NCBI GenBank assembly: GCA_016748015.1
Contig: JAAOMT010000303.1
Coordinates: forward strand, 376,257-440,256
DNA: 64,000 bases
Source of the DNA: Geosiphon pyriformis
Taxonomy: Eukaryota; Glomeromycota; Glomeromycetes; Archaeosporales; Geosiphonaceae
Direction: 5' to 3'
Below the pieces are notes generated by a model. That model did no database searches. It saw only the letters and a program-made list of their open reading frames with translations, and was not told the origin of the DNA. Positions within the stretch are counted from its first letter, which is position 1. Each line of letters opens with the position of its first letter. Positions 31,917 through 43,630 of this stretch are shown one piece after another. The position numbers and the translations under genes are program-made.

Positions 31917-33689
31917 GTAGCAATCACACCAGACACAGCAACTCTAGAGTATTACCAGTCAATTTACACTTACTGCAAGCAAAGATTCAACATTCCAGAC
32001 GGAATTGAAGTTGTCAAGAAATCAGTATATTAATACATTGAAAACCACATCAACAATTATCTTTTTGGAAACTACAACATCTCAGAAGTTAGAAGCAACC
32101 TCTACAATAATTTAGTGCACTATTCACAATTGAAAACAGAAGACCTGAATAGTGAAACACTTGCTACCTACTTTCAAGAACTTAATTTTAACATTATTGA
32201 GTATTGTGAAGAAAAATACCCAGTACAGTCTAAATACTCTTTTGACTTTGAATCAGAGACAGAAACAAGCAACAAAGGCAAACAAAAATTGAAGCAATAT
32301 TCAAGAACCACTCCAAACACTCCAACACTACAAAAGACATCTGCCAAACACTTGCAAACACCTAAACAAGGAACTAGTGTCAAATTACCACTTTCTATTA
32401 CACTCTTTCCAATTTCACTTGTTCAACCACAAACACCAAATTTACCACTCAACTGCTTCTCCAGACCAGAAGATTTTCAGTCACCTAGAAACCCTACTCA
32501 ACAGCAGAAACCAATATCAACAAATGCCAATATCATTGATTACTTACAGGAAAACGAAAGTAATCATTCAAAAAGCTTGAAAAGTGAAGGAACTGAATCA
32601 GAACCAGAAGAAATTACAGAAAATGAAGAAGAAATGGCAACTGCTTACATTGCAAAAATCCCAGAATTCACTGGTGAAGACAATGATACCAGTCCTCAAG
32701 AATGGCTTGACAAGGTTCAAAAAGCAGGAGATGCAAATGGTTGGATTGCAGCAAGAATGCTCAAAACAATTCCCTACTTTCTCCAAGGAACAGCAGAAGA
32801 ATGGTTTGAAAACTTAGAAAAACCATTTGAAAACTGGTAAGCATTCAAAGATGCTTTTCTACAACAATTCACTGATAACAATACCTTTATCACTTTCAGA
32901 AACTGCTTTTGCAATATCAAACAAGAAACATCTAAAACTGTTATGACCTATCTTGGAAGATTTAACAAACTTCTCAGACAAATCCAACAATTGGAAACCA
33001 ATGACTACTATTCTGATGCTCAAATTCTGGATCAGTTTATAGCAGGATTAAAAGACAAACTGATTAAGAAAATCTGTCCACATGCTCCAGCAGACTTAGC
33101 AACTGCTATTAGACATGCAAAAAGCTATAAAATGGCAATGGAAAAAGCAAATCACACCAAGCTTGTAAACCTTGCAATTGGAGAAACCAGCTCAGCAGCT
33201 GAAGAGAAAATAGACCAATTCACAAAAAAAGTTGAAAGCTACTTCACAAACCAACAACAACAGCAACAACAACCACAAAGATATCAACCCCCACAACGAC
33301 ACAACCAAAACAATTTTGGATCACCATCCAACAACCAATCTCAAAATTGTTATTATTGTGGAATTCCAGGACATTGGAAACGAGATTGTAGGAAATTACA
33401 AAAAGACCAACAAAACAGGAGTAATCAATATTACTCTTCACCACAACAATCTTATTACCAATTTTCACCACCAACCTATTATTCACCAAGACCACAAAAT
33501 CAAAACTACTATCCACCAGCTCCACAATCAATGCAGCAACAATATCAGCAACCTTTACCAATTCAGCCATATCAGACACCACCCACTCAACAATATCAAG
33601 TACCAGCAAGAAAATTGGTTCAACATAACCAATTCATACCCCAAAATCAATTGCAGAATAACCACAACAGAATCAATCCAAATAACTAG
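31917..33689 (+). pseudogene. gag: el.3 gag
   Basis: Frame starts around GTA 31917 (KVAITPDTATLEYY); no ATG matches that of el.1. A TAA replaces Gln near 32030. Open pieces are 32115-32840 and 32943-33689. Capsid region: IPEFTGEDNDTSPQEWLD, ARMLKTIPYFLQGTAEEWF and DAQILDQFIAGLKDKLIKK. A Gln-rich stretch follows, then an intact knuckle CYYCGIPGHWKRDC near 33348. The C-terminal 90 residues are rich in Gln, Pro and Tyr (prion-like composition). The TAG at 33687 stands where el.2 has Gln, and the frame goes straight on into 33690. Confidence 0.8.
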
Positions 33690-35752
33690 TTGGTTCTCCG
33701 AAATTCGGATCAGCAAAGACCCAATCACTATCACACTCAACCCAGTTATCTTACAATACCAAAGGAATTGGATTTTCAACAAACTGCACTTTCTGAAGGT
33801 AAAGTTGCAACACCAAGATCAAACCCTTCCAACCACACCATTCCACCAGCTCAAATTGCCCAAAATGCCAATTTTTCAGACATATTTCCATTTGAATTTG
33901 AAGCAAATGAATCACTATTTCTGCTTAGTAATACAGCAGTCAATGAACAGAAAGTAATTACTGCTATGTATACAAAAGCTACAGTAGAAGAAAAACCCAT
34001 TCGCTTAATCTTAGATAGTGGATTGGCTGGAAGTATCATCACTTACCAGCTAATGCAACAACTCAAACAAAATGTAGACAGACCAGCTCAAACAGTTATT
34101 GTCATAGCTGATGGTATAAAGAAAACTCCAGTAGGAGAAATTGATGATTTCCCTTTTTCAATTGATAAAATCACCATTCCAGTTAAAGTTCTTGTTATGG
34201 ATGCACCCCAATACCAAGCTCTAGTCAGAAATGATTGGCTTCTCAAGGCCAATGCAAACCTAAACTGGGAAACTCAAGAACTTAAAATCTTATACCAAGG
34301 ACAATATACTATAGTACCTGCAATCTGTAGTACCTTTAACAAACAATCAGAAAAAGCTCCAGTATTTGAATTTGAAGAGGAGAAAAAAATGCCACTTACT
34401 GAAACCTACATGGCTCTTGGATTAACATCCAATTGGACTGAAGAAACAGAACAAAAGATTTTTGAAGAATCAAGGGGATGGAAGAAAGTTAGATATTCTA
34501 CACCAGAACCACGGAAACAACCACCCTATATTCCACTCAAATGCAAAGATTGCAACAAAAAACTTTCATCAATGGGAGCATGTATTTCTCCAGAAGAGGA
34601 ATATGAAACTCGTACCTGTTACTTTTGCAAAGCATGCCATAGAGAACGATTTGAATCTCCAAAAAAAAGTGGAAAATGGGACAACACACCTTGTCTTACA
34701 TGTGGAGAAATGCTACCAGAAGAATGCAATTGGATTGATGTAGCAATGAAAGGAGGAGTATGTGATCAAACCTGTCAATATGCTCTATCAATTTCGGAAA
34801 AAGTCAGAAGAGGAACACCATTTGATGCAGTATACAACAGTGCTCTCAATAAACTTTACCACTACTCTCATGATGCTGAAATGATTTTTGACTTAGCAAT
34901 GGCATTGATCAATGGAGCCACTGAAGAAGATGTTCACCAAATGAAAGAAGCTGAATATATTGAGTATATCATAGAATTAGCTGGATTTGATTATGAAGAT
35001 GAAGTAGAAACCTACCACCAAATTGCAAGCCACACATATCCGACCAAAGAAGCTCAAATTCAATGATTAGAGCAAATAAACATTCAATTGTGTGAAGAAT
35101 GTGTCATGCCTTGTGATGACCAATGGTGTTTAGAATGTTATGCTCTTAGCATTCCTCTGCCAGATGGGAATGATGAAAATAAAATCGAATTTGGAGTATC
35201 TGAACTAGTAGAAAAACTACCAACCACTCCCATTTATCTTCTTGAAAAGCAACCATTTCTACAACTTAAATATTTTGACAACCATGGCCAAGGAATCAGA
35301 CCAGAAAAAGCACACGAAATTGATGCTGAATATAACCTAAGATACCCAGGAAAAAATACTTTGATTCTCCAACCAAAGTCTTTGACAAAAATCAATCTAA
35401 AAATTGCTCTTGAAATTTCACCAGGAACAATGGTTCAAATTGCCTCCAGATTATCATTGGCAAGCAAAGAAATCAATATTAGAGGAGGAGTTATAGATGC
35501 AGGATACACTGAAGACATTACCATCATGTTACAGAATGAGACAAACAAACCATTCAAAATTGAACATGCTGAAAAAATTGCTCAAGCAATTTACTTACCC
35601 TTAATCAACATTTCGGGTTTACAATCAATAAACAACAGAGAACAATTGGGAAAAAGTGAAAGAGGAACTCAAGGTTTTGGTTCAATTGGACAATTTACAG
35701 TTCCAGTAAACATAGCTCTTAATACACAAAATAAATTTCACCAGATTCTTTA
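33690..35752 (+). pseudogene. el.3 protease, Cys-rich region and dUTPase
   Basis: Longest open stretch of the element (33690-35066, 458 codons). Protease: LILDSGLAGSIITYQLM and VMDAPQYQALVRNDWLL. Cys-rich region in full: CKDCNKKLSSMGACIS, TCYFCKACHRERF, CLTCGEMLPEECNW and GVCDQTCQYALSI, followed by a helical stretch (DAEMIFDLAMALINGATEED). One TGA at 35063-35065, then CEECVMPCDDQWCLECYAL. dUTPase: motif 1 is damaged (AEYNLRY for AGYDLRY), motif 2 SRLSLASK, motif 3 IDAGYTEDITIML, motif 4 HAEKIAQAIYLPL, motif 5 RGTQGFGSIGQF. The dUTPase is probably inactive in this copy. Confidence 0.85.
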
Positions 35753-37538
35753 ACTTCCTCAACCAATTACCATTTCACCTTTTGGAGAACATCACGAAAT
35801 TTACACTTGTTCAAAACCCACTACTACTCAACAAATCTTTGAATCCAATGAACAAATTTGTTTGAAGCATAAAATATCAATTCCAAACGTTTATATTCCC
35901 AAAGGAATGAAAAAATTTTGAGTTATATTCTACAACCCCAATAATTACCCTATTGTCTTATTAAACAAATTAGAAATTGGAATCATATACAGCAATATCT
36001 TTCAAGATGAAAACCCTCAAATTGTCTCTAATTTCATCGAAATTGTAAAGCACACTTTACTCCCAAATTCAAATATCATTCTCACTACTGAAAACTACCA
36101 CTTGTTGGAAAAAAAACTCTCTCAAATCAATATGGGTCCCTTAGAATCTCAACAACAAAGACAATTGAAACAATTGATAGCTGAATTTGCAGATATATTT
36201 GCAAAAGACAACAATGACTTGGGAAAAACAAACATTGTTCAACATCAGATCCATACAGGAGATGCTCTATCAAAACGTCAACAAGCCTATTGAGTGCCAC
36301 CTGCCAGCCACCAATTCATCAGAGAAGAGATCCAAAGAATGCTCAATAATGGATTGATTCAACCATTAAGAAGTTTTTGGGCCTTACTAGTAGTTTTAGT
36401 TAAAAAGAAAAACGGAAAAATCAGAATCTGTGTTGATTATAGACAACTGAATAGTGTTACAATTGGAGATGCCTACCCTCTTCCAAGAATTAATGACATG
36501 CTAGATGCTCTAGGAAAAACCAAGTTCTTCTCAACTTTAGACTTAGAAAGTGGATATTGGTAAGTCGAAATAAACCCAAAAGACCGATCCAAAACAGCAT
36601 TCACCACTCAAGAAAGAAACTATGAATTCAATATTATGCTTTTTGGACTCTACAATGCACTAGCAACATTCCAATGACTCATGGATGTTGTATATAAAAG
36701 ACTCTTATGGCAATCAGTAGTTGTTTATCTTTATAACACTGATGTATACTTACCAAGCTTTGAAGCCCATCTTATTCATCTGTGAGAAGTTTTTCAATGA
36801 CTACGGAAAGCAGAATTAAAGTTAAATATTGAGAAATGTTACTTTGGAAAAACAAGCTTAATCTTTCTTGGACACATGGTTAGCAAAGATGGAGTCAAAC
36901 CAAACCCTGGAACAATTAGTGCTGTCAAAAACTTCCAAACCCCAAAAAATACCACAGAGCTACAAGAATTTGTAGAATTAGCCTCTTATTATCGAAAATT
37001 CATTAAAAGATTCTCAGAAATTGCCAAACCACTCAATTATCTCACCAATAAAAATGTGCCATACAAATGGACTGAAGAACAACAAAAAGCATTTGAAATC
37101 CTCAAAACAAAGCTGACAACAGCCCCAGTTCTTGCTTATCCAAACTTCAACAAACGATTTCAACTAGCCACTGATGTTTTACACATAGCATTTGGTGCTA
37201 TCTTATCACAAATAGATGAAAAGGGGCAAGAACAAGTCATTGCTTATGCTAGTAGAACACTCAAACCAACAGAACTAAAATACGGCTCAACTGAATTAAA
37301 AGCTGCTGCAGTTATTTGGGCTCTTAAACATTTTTAACAATATCTGAAGAATGGAAAAGAATTTGACATAATAACAGACAACATTGGCCTCAAATGGCTC
37401 AATAAAAAGAAAACTGAACAAAGTGCCAAACAGTCTCGATGGAATGACTTCCTAGCAGACTACAGATATATTGTACATCACAAACCAGGAAAACTACATA
37501 CCAATGTTAATAGCCTCTCAAGAATGAAACAAAATTAA
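35753..37538 (+). pseudogene. pol: el.3 reverse transcriptase and RNase H
   Basis: Same frame as the upstream part. A linker with several stops runs to about 36290. RT: MLNNGLIQPLRSFWALLVVLV, KIRICVDYRQLNSV, FSTLDLESGYW; the active site reads VVYLYNTDVY, so both catalytic Asp are lost. RNase H (36876-37337 and on): TDVLHIAFGAILSQ (Ala-Asp changed to Thr-Asp), STELKAAAVIWAL (Glu present), IITDNIGLKWL. A TAA interrupts at about 37335. The RT mutations alone make this copy dead. Confidence 0.85.
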
Positions 37539-37599
37539 TACCAACAACAATTCCACCACAACTTACCAACTTACCAACAAAATAACCAAACAAGAATGA

Positions 37600-38820
37600 A
37601 TCCCAGAAATTACAGCAATCTTAAAAATTATTTAGAGACTCTTATCATGCCAGAAAACTGGTTTCCAAGTGAAAAACACCACTTACAACACCAATTAAAA
37701 CAATATTTTATACACTAGAACAAAATCTATTATAAAAATTACAGAAAACCAAACCAGCCACTCAGATTAGTACAAGAGAATGAAAAAAAAACAATTTTAT
37801 ACAACATGCACACAGATCCGTCTTTAGCACACTTGGGAGAAGAGAGAACAATTCAAAGAACCCTTGAATATTATTTTTGGCCTCACTGCAAAAAAACATT
37901 TGACAATATGTAGAATCTTGTAATAGCTGTCAAAGAAGAGGAGGAACTTGCCCCACAGAACCTTTAAATCCAATCAAAATTGGACAATCTTTTGACAGAG
38001 TTGGAATTGATTTAGTCAGACCATTACCTATTACAACCCAAGGAAATCATTATATTGCAGTTGCAGTGGATTATCTTACCAAATGGCCTGAAGTTAGAGC
38101 CATCCAAAGAGCAGATGCAAAATCAGTAGCAAATTTCATCTATGAAGACATTATCTGTAGACATGGATGCCCAATTGAACTCTTATCTGATCAAGGAACA
38201 CATTTTGTGAACAACTTGATACAAGAAATTTGTAAACAGTTCAATGTCAAAAGACCTCTATTATCACCTTATTACTCTCAAACAAATAGACTTGTAGAAT
38301 GTTTCAACAGAACATTGTGTGAATCTCTAGCCAAAGTCTCAACAGACTTTGAGCAGGAATANNNNNNNNNNNNNNNNNNNNNNNNNNNNNNNNNNNTAGT
38401 ACACAAAAAAAAAAAAAAAGAATAGCAGCAACTCATATTGAACATTCCCAAGCTCAACAAAAAGAAAGACATAACAACAAATTACCACCTATTACCAACA
38501 AATTTAAAGTTGGAAATAAAGTTTTCTTACACAGAACTAAGGCTGAAAAACAATGGAGTGGGAAATTTGAAAACAAATGGGATGGACCATTTTATATTCA
38601 CGAAATTCTAGGCAATGGATCATATAAGTTAAGACTTGATGACAAAATATTAGCAAAAGTTGCACATAGAGACAGATTGAAACACTATCATTCCAGAAAC
38701 AATCTTGAACCATTAATTTCACAAATTGGTACACATTCCCCTTTAATTAATTCTGAAGATATTCCCCGAAATTTAGAACCAATAATTATAATAGAACAAC
38801 AACCAAACTTGAACACTTAA
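37600..38820 (+). pseudogene. el.3 integrase, with a sequencing gap
   Basis: HHCC region: MHTDPSLAHLGEERT, then a 1-bp deletion near 37885, and C.SCQRRGGT. Catalytic core: GIDLVRP, LLSDQGTHFVN (second Asp kept, unlike el.1 and el.2) and LVECFNRTL (Glu kept). After FEQE the sequence enters a run of N. The C-terminus (38421-38820) has KAEKQWSGKFENKWDGPFYIHE and ends NLNT at TAA 38818-38820. By comparison with el.1, about 200 bp of integrase are missing at the gap. Confidence 0.8.
38362..38396. other. Assembly gap (35 N) inside el.3 integrase
   Basis: 35 N followed by a low-complexity A-run (to about 38420). The aligned interval in el.1 (about 15440-15669) is about 230 bp and here about 60 bp, so the gap is undersized or the repeat was collapsed. 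Confidence 0.9.
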
Positions 38821-39004
38821 ATTTTAGAATAATTCTCTAATAAAAACACAAAGACAAAAATAGTAAATAATTACAAAACACCCAAACCCAAAAACAAATA
38901 AAAACCCCATATCCAAAAATAATTTTCTTTATTCTCTCTTTTCATAATTAGTCAATTTTATCATGATTATTCTCTGAAACATTCAACAAATATCCCAAAA
39001 ATTA

Positions 39005-39670
39005 ATGTTAGCCTTGAAAACACTCTCTGACTTATCTATAACGATTAATAGAAGTCAAATTAATTACATTCAGAAAGAAATCACAGCCCCAGTAGCAAAT
39101 CATTTACAGAATTATCACCCCTATAGAAGAAAAACAAGAAGTCACTTTGAGAATAGATTACCAAAACTTTTGAAGCAAGCACTAGAAGAAAATCTTTTAA
39201 TTGCTCCTATTGACATTCCACCAAATGCTACAATGCAACAAAAACTTTTATTACTTCTCAATAAACAGAACAATGAACACATCCCTATCTATAAATACTT
39301 TCACATTGGAAAAACACTTTATGAACGAAAACTGGAACTTGAAGCAACAAATCTCACTCCTGAAGCTATACAAAAACAAATCTACAATAAATTCAAAACA
39401 GCAGCTGGACCAATAAACACTCACTACAAACTTAGAGCAGCTCTTAGACTCTATAACTTGTTTAATATTTGTGAAAATGTTCTACAAAATCCAATACTGC
39501 AACCAATAAAAGTCCAATATATTGGCAAACTCACAGAACTGAAATTTCAACAATTTTCAGACCAGATTACTTCAATTATTTTAGATCACTATCTCAATAT
39601 TACAGATAGTGCTTGGACTTTGACGGAGCTCAGTTTTGAGAAGAAGATTATGTTACCAGTAAAATTTTAG
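39005..39670 (+). CDS. el.3 3' ORF, intact, unknown function (env position)
   Basis: 221-residue open frame, the only intact family A gene in the window. It starts ATG 39005 (MLALKTLSDLSITI), 184 bp after the integrase stop, and ends TAG 39668-39670 inside the 3' LTR. Conserved with el.1 and el.2: NYHPYRRKTRS, IPPNATMQQKL, YFHIGKTLYERKLELEA, IYNKFKTAAGP, HYKLRAALRLYNLF and ENVLQNPIL. The predicted protein is basic and mostly helical, with no signal peptide and no membrane segment, which argues against an envelope. Expression would need a spliced or subgenomic RNA or re-initiation. I recall similar hypothetical proteins in Rhizophagus but no assigned function. Confidence 0.7.
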   Translation: MLALKTLSDLSITINRSQINYIQKEITAPVANHLQNYHPYRRKTRSHFENRLPKLLKQALEENLLIAPIDIPPNATMQQKLLLLLNKQNNEHIPIYKYFHIGKTLYERKLELEATNLTPEAIQKQIYNKFKTAAGPINTHYKLRAALRLYNLFNICENVLQNPILQPIKVQYIGKLTELKFQQFSDQITSIILDHYLNITDSAWTLTELSFEKKIMLPVKF

Positions 39671-40643
39671 CTATTAATTAGCATGAAATTACTCTTATAA
39701 TTCCTATAATTAATCAGTATATTAATATCATTTCAAATTATCATTTATTATTTAATCAATTATCACATATCACGATTCAATTAAAATAATCTAATTAGTA
39801 TAACAGAAAGTAGGATGATCAAATTACACAATACTCTGAACTTTGTAACATTCAAAAATTCGCCGAAATTTACAGAAATTTGCCAAAATTTACAGAAATT
39901 CGCCGAAATTATGAATAGTTCACCCAAATTAATCAATAGTTCAGCGAAATAACTTGTAGTTCATCAAAATGTATCTTTAGTTTGCCGAAATTTGAGCAAA
40001 GAGAAAAAGTGCAAGTTCATAGACTAGTACTACAACAAGTTGTATAAAAGAAGAGCTTTTCTCTTCTGAAAAATGTATCTTACTTTAGATTTATTACTTA
40101 GAACCATTCTTACACACACAAAAAGAAATAAATATCAAATAATTCGAAAAACCAAATTCTTTAATTATTGCACTTGGAAAATCCTCAAAACCCAATTAAC
40201 GTTTTGAAATTGATTAGCTACCAATTTCAGTAAACTGTTAGTGACTCCAGGCCTGGATAGAAAACATTTCCCTTGATAAAATCCTATTTCTTTTACATTT
40301 CTTTTATTTTTTTCTTTTCTTTTCTTATTACAATTATTAAGGTAGCCTACAGATGAGATTTCTGTAGAAGAGTTGACTTTCACAGCAAAGTAACTACACA
40401 TTTTTAGTGAGCTTCCAGACGAGCAATTCCTGGAAAAGAGTTGATGTTTACTACAACATAACTACATAAAGTAACTGGCAAGGAATTGGCCATTCCACTT
40501 ATAAGCCCAGCAGTTCAAATTATAAAAGATAATTTGAAAATAAATTCAGTTATTGGAAGTTCAACTACTTCTAGAAAACATGAATTTGCAACCAACAAAC
40601 AGTTACAACATTTAAGAAAAGAGACCAAAAACCTCTGATAACA
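39651..40643 (+). repeat. 3' LTR of el.3
   Basis: 993 bp, TGTTACCAG to CTGATAACA. Followed by the target duplication ATGT. Confidence 0.9.
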
Positions 40644-40647
40644 ATGT

Positions 40648-41932
40648 CTACATGGATGGCTTGTTAAAAAATGCTGGAACTGCTGATGTTACTGGCGGTG
40701 CAGCTGCATATTTTTCTTCAATGAATCTGAATGTTGGTGTTAGGGTTTATGGTTTATTGTCTTCCACTCTATCTGAATTGCAGGCAGTTGCTTTGGCATT
40801 GGAGTGTGTCACATCCTCTTGTACTGTAGTATTGTATCTTGACAGCCAGGCTGCCATTGATGTGTGTGTATCTAAAATATCTCTGGCAGTGTCTGACTTT
40901 TGTGTTCCATGCTGGATAGAAAGACGTTACATTTTTAATTTCGTTAGAGATAAAGATCTTGCCATAAGTTGGATAAAGGTCAAAGACCATTCTGAGATTG
41001 TAGGTAATGTGAAGGTGAATGCTGCTGCTGGTTATACTACATGTTTTAAATTTTTTTTGCCTGTTGGAGTGCATGAATGTTTTTTGGTGGCAAAAAATAC
41101 AGTCATGTCTGGCAATGCCCACCATTTTGTTAGAGATGTGTTTCAGTCTATTTGTTGTGCTTGTTGAAAGGCTGGTCCTGGCCAGGATGTTGTTCCAAGT
41201 AATCTGGTTGGGTGTGTGGACTGGAATGTTATGGCTAAGGTATGGCATCCTGATTCCCATATGCTTGCTGGTTTTACTAGTCGGAAATTTTCTGGTTTGT
41301 GTACATATTTGATGAAAGCTGTGCACCAATGGCTGCCTGTTGTAATTAGAAAAAAATTGTATAATAGGAAGTACTCTGGCATATTGTGTTTATTGTGTAG
41401 TGAGGTGAAGGTGCCTAATTATGTTTTTACGTGTGTATTGGATGCTGGAGTTCGAAAAAAGATTTTGGCTAAAGCCTTTGCATCTTGGATTTCTTTGTTG
41501 GGTGTTGTCAGCATGGCTTCTTTTGCTGTTTTGTGGGATCTTGGTTGATGCTCTTTGGATGTTAGTTTGTATTCAGTTTTATGCAAGAAGTTTGTGCTTA
41601 AAAACTGGTATAAGGAAGCTGTCAATGTTTTTGACAGGAAAGAGGAGGCTTTCCACATGATTGTTGGGTTTGTTCGGTGGTTTGCTGAGTTGTATTGCTT
41701 TAAAATTTGGCTGGTAAGATGTAAACATAGAGTGGAAATGGAAAGAACAGGCTTGGTGGGTGATGGTGGAGTAGTGTCAGGTTTGTCACATTGTGTTGGG
41801 TCTTTGCTGTCAAAGGGGGTAGTTAGAATGCTTGGTGTTATTGAGTCTTTTGCAGTTAATTTTGGCCAGCAGTGGTTGTGTTTTATTTTCACCAGTTTAG
41901 ATTGTAACTCTTGTGTTGTTTTAGGTGTATAG
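40648..41932 (+). pseudogene. L1 ORF2 part 4: RNase H and C-terminal zinc knuckle
   Basis: RNase H type I: YMDGLLKNAG (first Asp), LSSTLSELQAVALALE (Glu), LYLDSQAAIDV (Asp), VKDHSEIVGNVKVNAAA, where the last Asp has become Asn. The tail includes AKVWHPDSHMLAGFTS, YLMKAVHQWLPVVIRKKLYNRKY and CLLCSEVKVPNYVFTC, a knuckle in which His became Tyr. Stops: TGA at 41165 and TGA near 41546, both at probable Trp codons. The ORF ends with TAG at 41930-41932. RNase H after RT followed by a knuckle is known in Tad-like fungal LINEs. Confidence 0.85.
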
Positions 41933-42068
41933 TGTTGTTTTGTCTGGCTTGAGTGGCTAGCCACATGTGGAAAATGTGTGAGTTGTATCTAGTTTTAATC
42001 ACTTAGTCTGATTTTGTATACTAGATAGCAGTTGGGACTTCACTCATTAAAAGCTAAAATAAAATAAA
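41933..42068 (+). other. 3' UTR and A-rich tail of L1
   Basis: 136 bp ending in a run of AAAAT units. It matches the 3' UTR of L2 (1211-1336) in order and sequence, and ends exactly at the target duplication. Confidence 0.7.
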
Positions 42069-42079
42069 AATTATCTTAA
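42069..42079. repeat. L1 target-site duplication, right copy
   Basis: ATTATCTTAAT, partner of 5795-5805. Confidence 0.8.
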
Positions 42080-42591
42080 TTATTAAAAAACAAATTACTA
42101 TAATTAATAACAATAGTATATATATTATTATTAAATCAAAAAAATTACCAAAAAAAAATGATAATAATATATGTTTAAATATATAATAGTAATTAAAAAA
42201 ATAATTATTTATAAACAAAAACTTGTTATATAAATAACAACTAAAATTTTATAATTAATTTAATAAAATTATAAAAAATATAAAGTTTTTAAAAAAACAA
42301 CTTAAATAATACAAATAAAAATTTTAAATATTATATGATTAGATATCTTTAAAGTTTTAATTATTATAAAAAGAACCAAAACTTTTATATAAAGTTTTAA
42401 TTTTTAAATACAAAACTTATTTTATTTTAAATATTAAATATTTTATTAACAAAAAATTTCATTAAACTAATTAGTTTTAGGTTAAACAAGATTTTTTAAT
42501 TAAAATATTTCATAAATAATTTAATTTTATTAAAGTTAAATTAATTTTAAAAAAGTATATTATAGTTAAAAATTATAGTTTTATTAAATAT
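42080..42591 (+). mobile_element. el.6 right fragment: 3' internal region and start of 3' LTR (family B)
   Basis: Continues the family B sequence interrupted by L1. It aligns with 57640-58080 of el.4 (shared blocks such as ACAAAAACTTGT and AAAGAACCAAAACT). The LTR begins at 42558 (TATTATAGTT for TGTTATAGTT) and is cut at 42591 by L3. It is heavily A+T-decayed and has no open frame. Confidence 0.65.
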
Positions 42592-43630
42592 TATATATAT
42601 TAAATAAATAATATTATAAAACTTTTTCTTTTTTTTAATTTTATAATCATAATTAAAGCAAAAGTAAAAAAATTTTAAACATTGTTTTTTTTATAATAAT
42701 TAATAAAGTTTTAATATGAAAATATTTTTTTGTTATCAAAACAACTAAGCAAAATGCTTTAGTAATATTTTTTTAAATATGAATAGTAAAAATTGTTTTT
42801 GACAACTTTTAAAGCATTTTTTTTATTTTTAACTAATAATTTTTTCTTAATTAAAGTTTTTTCTAAAAAATACATTTAGATCAATTCTAGTATTGTTTTT
42901 ATTTTTTCTAAAAACCCAAAAGTTTTTAATAATAAGCCAGTTAATAAGCTGGTTTTTTTTATTTTTACTATTATTATTACTTTTTTACAAATAATTAAAA
43001 AAGTTAAAAACTTAAATAATAATAATAGTTACTTGTATTTGTTATTATTATACTGAACTTTTTTGTGATTTTAGATGAGATCTTAAAAAATTTTTTTAAT
43101 AATATTTAGCTCTTTTTTTAATATAAGTAATAATAATAACAGCAAATTTTTTAAAATAAGCCAAAATTAATTATTAATTGTATTGTTAAATATAATGTTT
43201 TTTAGCAAATTATTATTGGTTTTTAAAGCAAAACAATTTATTAGATTATTTAATTTTAAGAATTGAATTGATTAAATAGAAACAAAATCAATTTTTTTTG
43301 GTTTTTTAGTACTATTAATAATAGTATTTTCAAACCAATTTTTAATTATCAAAGATTTTTTGAATAAATAATCTTTACTTTAATATCTAATATTATATTC
43401 AAAATTAAATTGGCTTTAATTATTTTTTTGTTGGATATAAGTTAATTTTAAAAGATAATATTAAGCTATTTTATATAAATTTTGTTTTTAAATCTTTCTT
43501 AATTGCTATTATTAAAGTTTTTATTAATGGTTTTTTTTCTTAATTACACTTAAAATTGCAAAATTTTTTGTAGTAATTTCTGGTTTTTTTTTCATCTTTG
43601 TTATACTTTATAATATATTTTTTAATATAT

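Larger units (their letters stand above)
30858..40643 (+). mobile_element. el.3: Ty3-type LTR retrotransposon, family A (second subfamily)
   Basis: 9,786 bp including a 35-N gap. LTRs are 1,014 and 993 bp. The target duplication is ATGT (30854-30857 and 40644-40647). The layout is as in el.1, but sequence and LTRs are clearly diverged (different first 40 bp of LTR, shared 3' half), so it represents another subfamily. It inserted exactly at the start of the RNase H domain of L1. Confidence 0.9.
5806..42068 (+). mobile_element. L1: full-length LINE, interrupted by three LTR elements
   Basis: Non-LTR retrotransposon of about 6.75 kb once the three insertions are removed. Order: 5' UTR, ORF1 (5923-7733), ORF2 in four pieces (7730-7991, 17853-19339, 29202-30857, 40648-41932), a 3' UTR and an A-rich tail. 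It is bounded by an 11-bp duplication. ORF2 carries an APE-type endonuclease, a reverse transcriptase, an RNase H and a C-terminal zinc knuckle, an architecture known from Tad-like/L1-like clades. Clade placement is inference. Frameshifts and several stop codons make it inactive. Confidence 0.85.

Noticed and set aside
39005-39670. Envelope gene of a retrovirus-like element.
   Set aside because: No signal peptide, no hydrophobic membrane segment, too short and basic. Only its position resembles env.
40769-41329. Minus-strand open frame of 186 codons.
   Set aside because: Antisense of the L1 RNase H region, low-complexity composition, no family.
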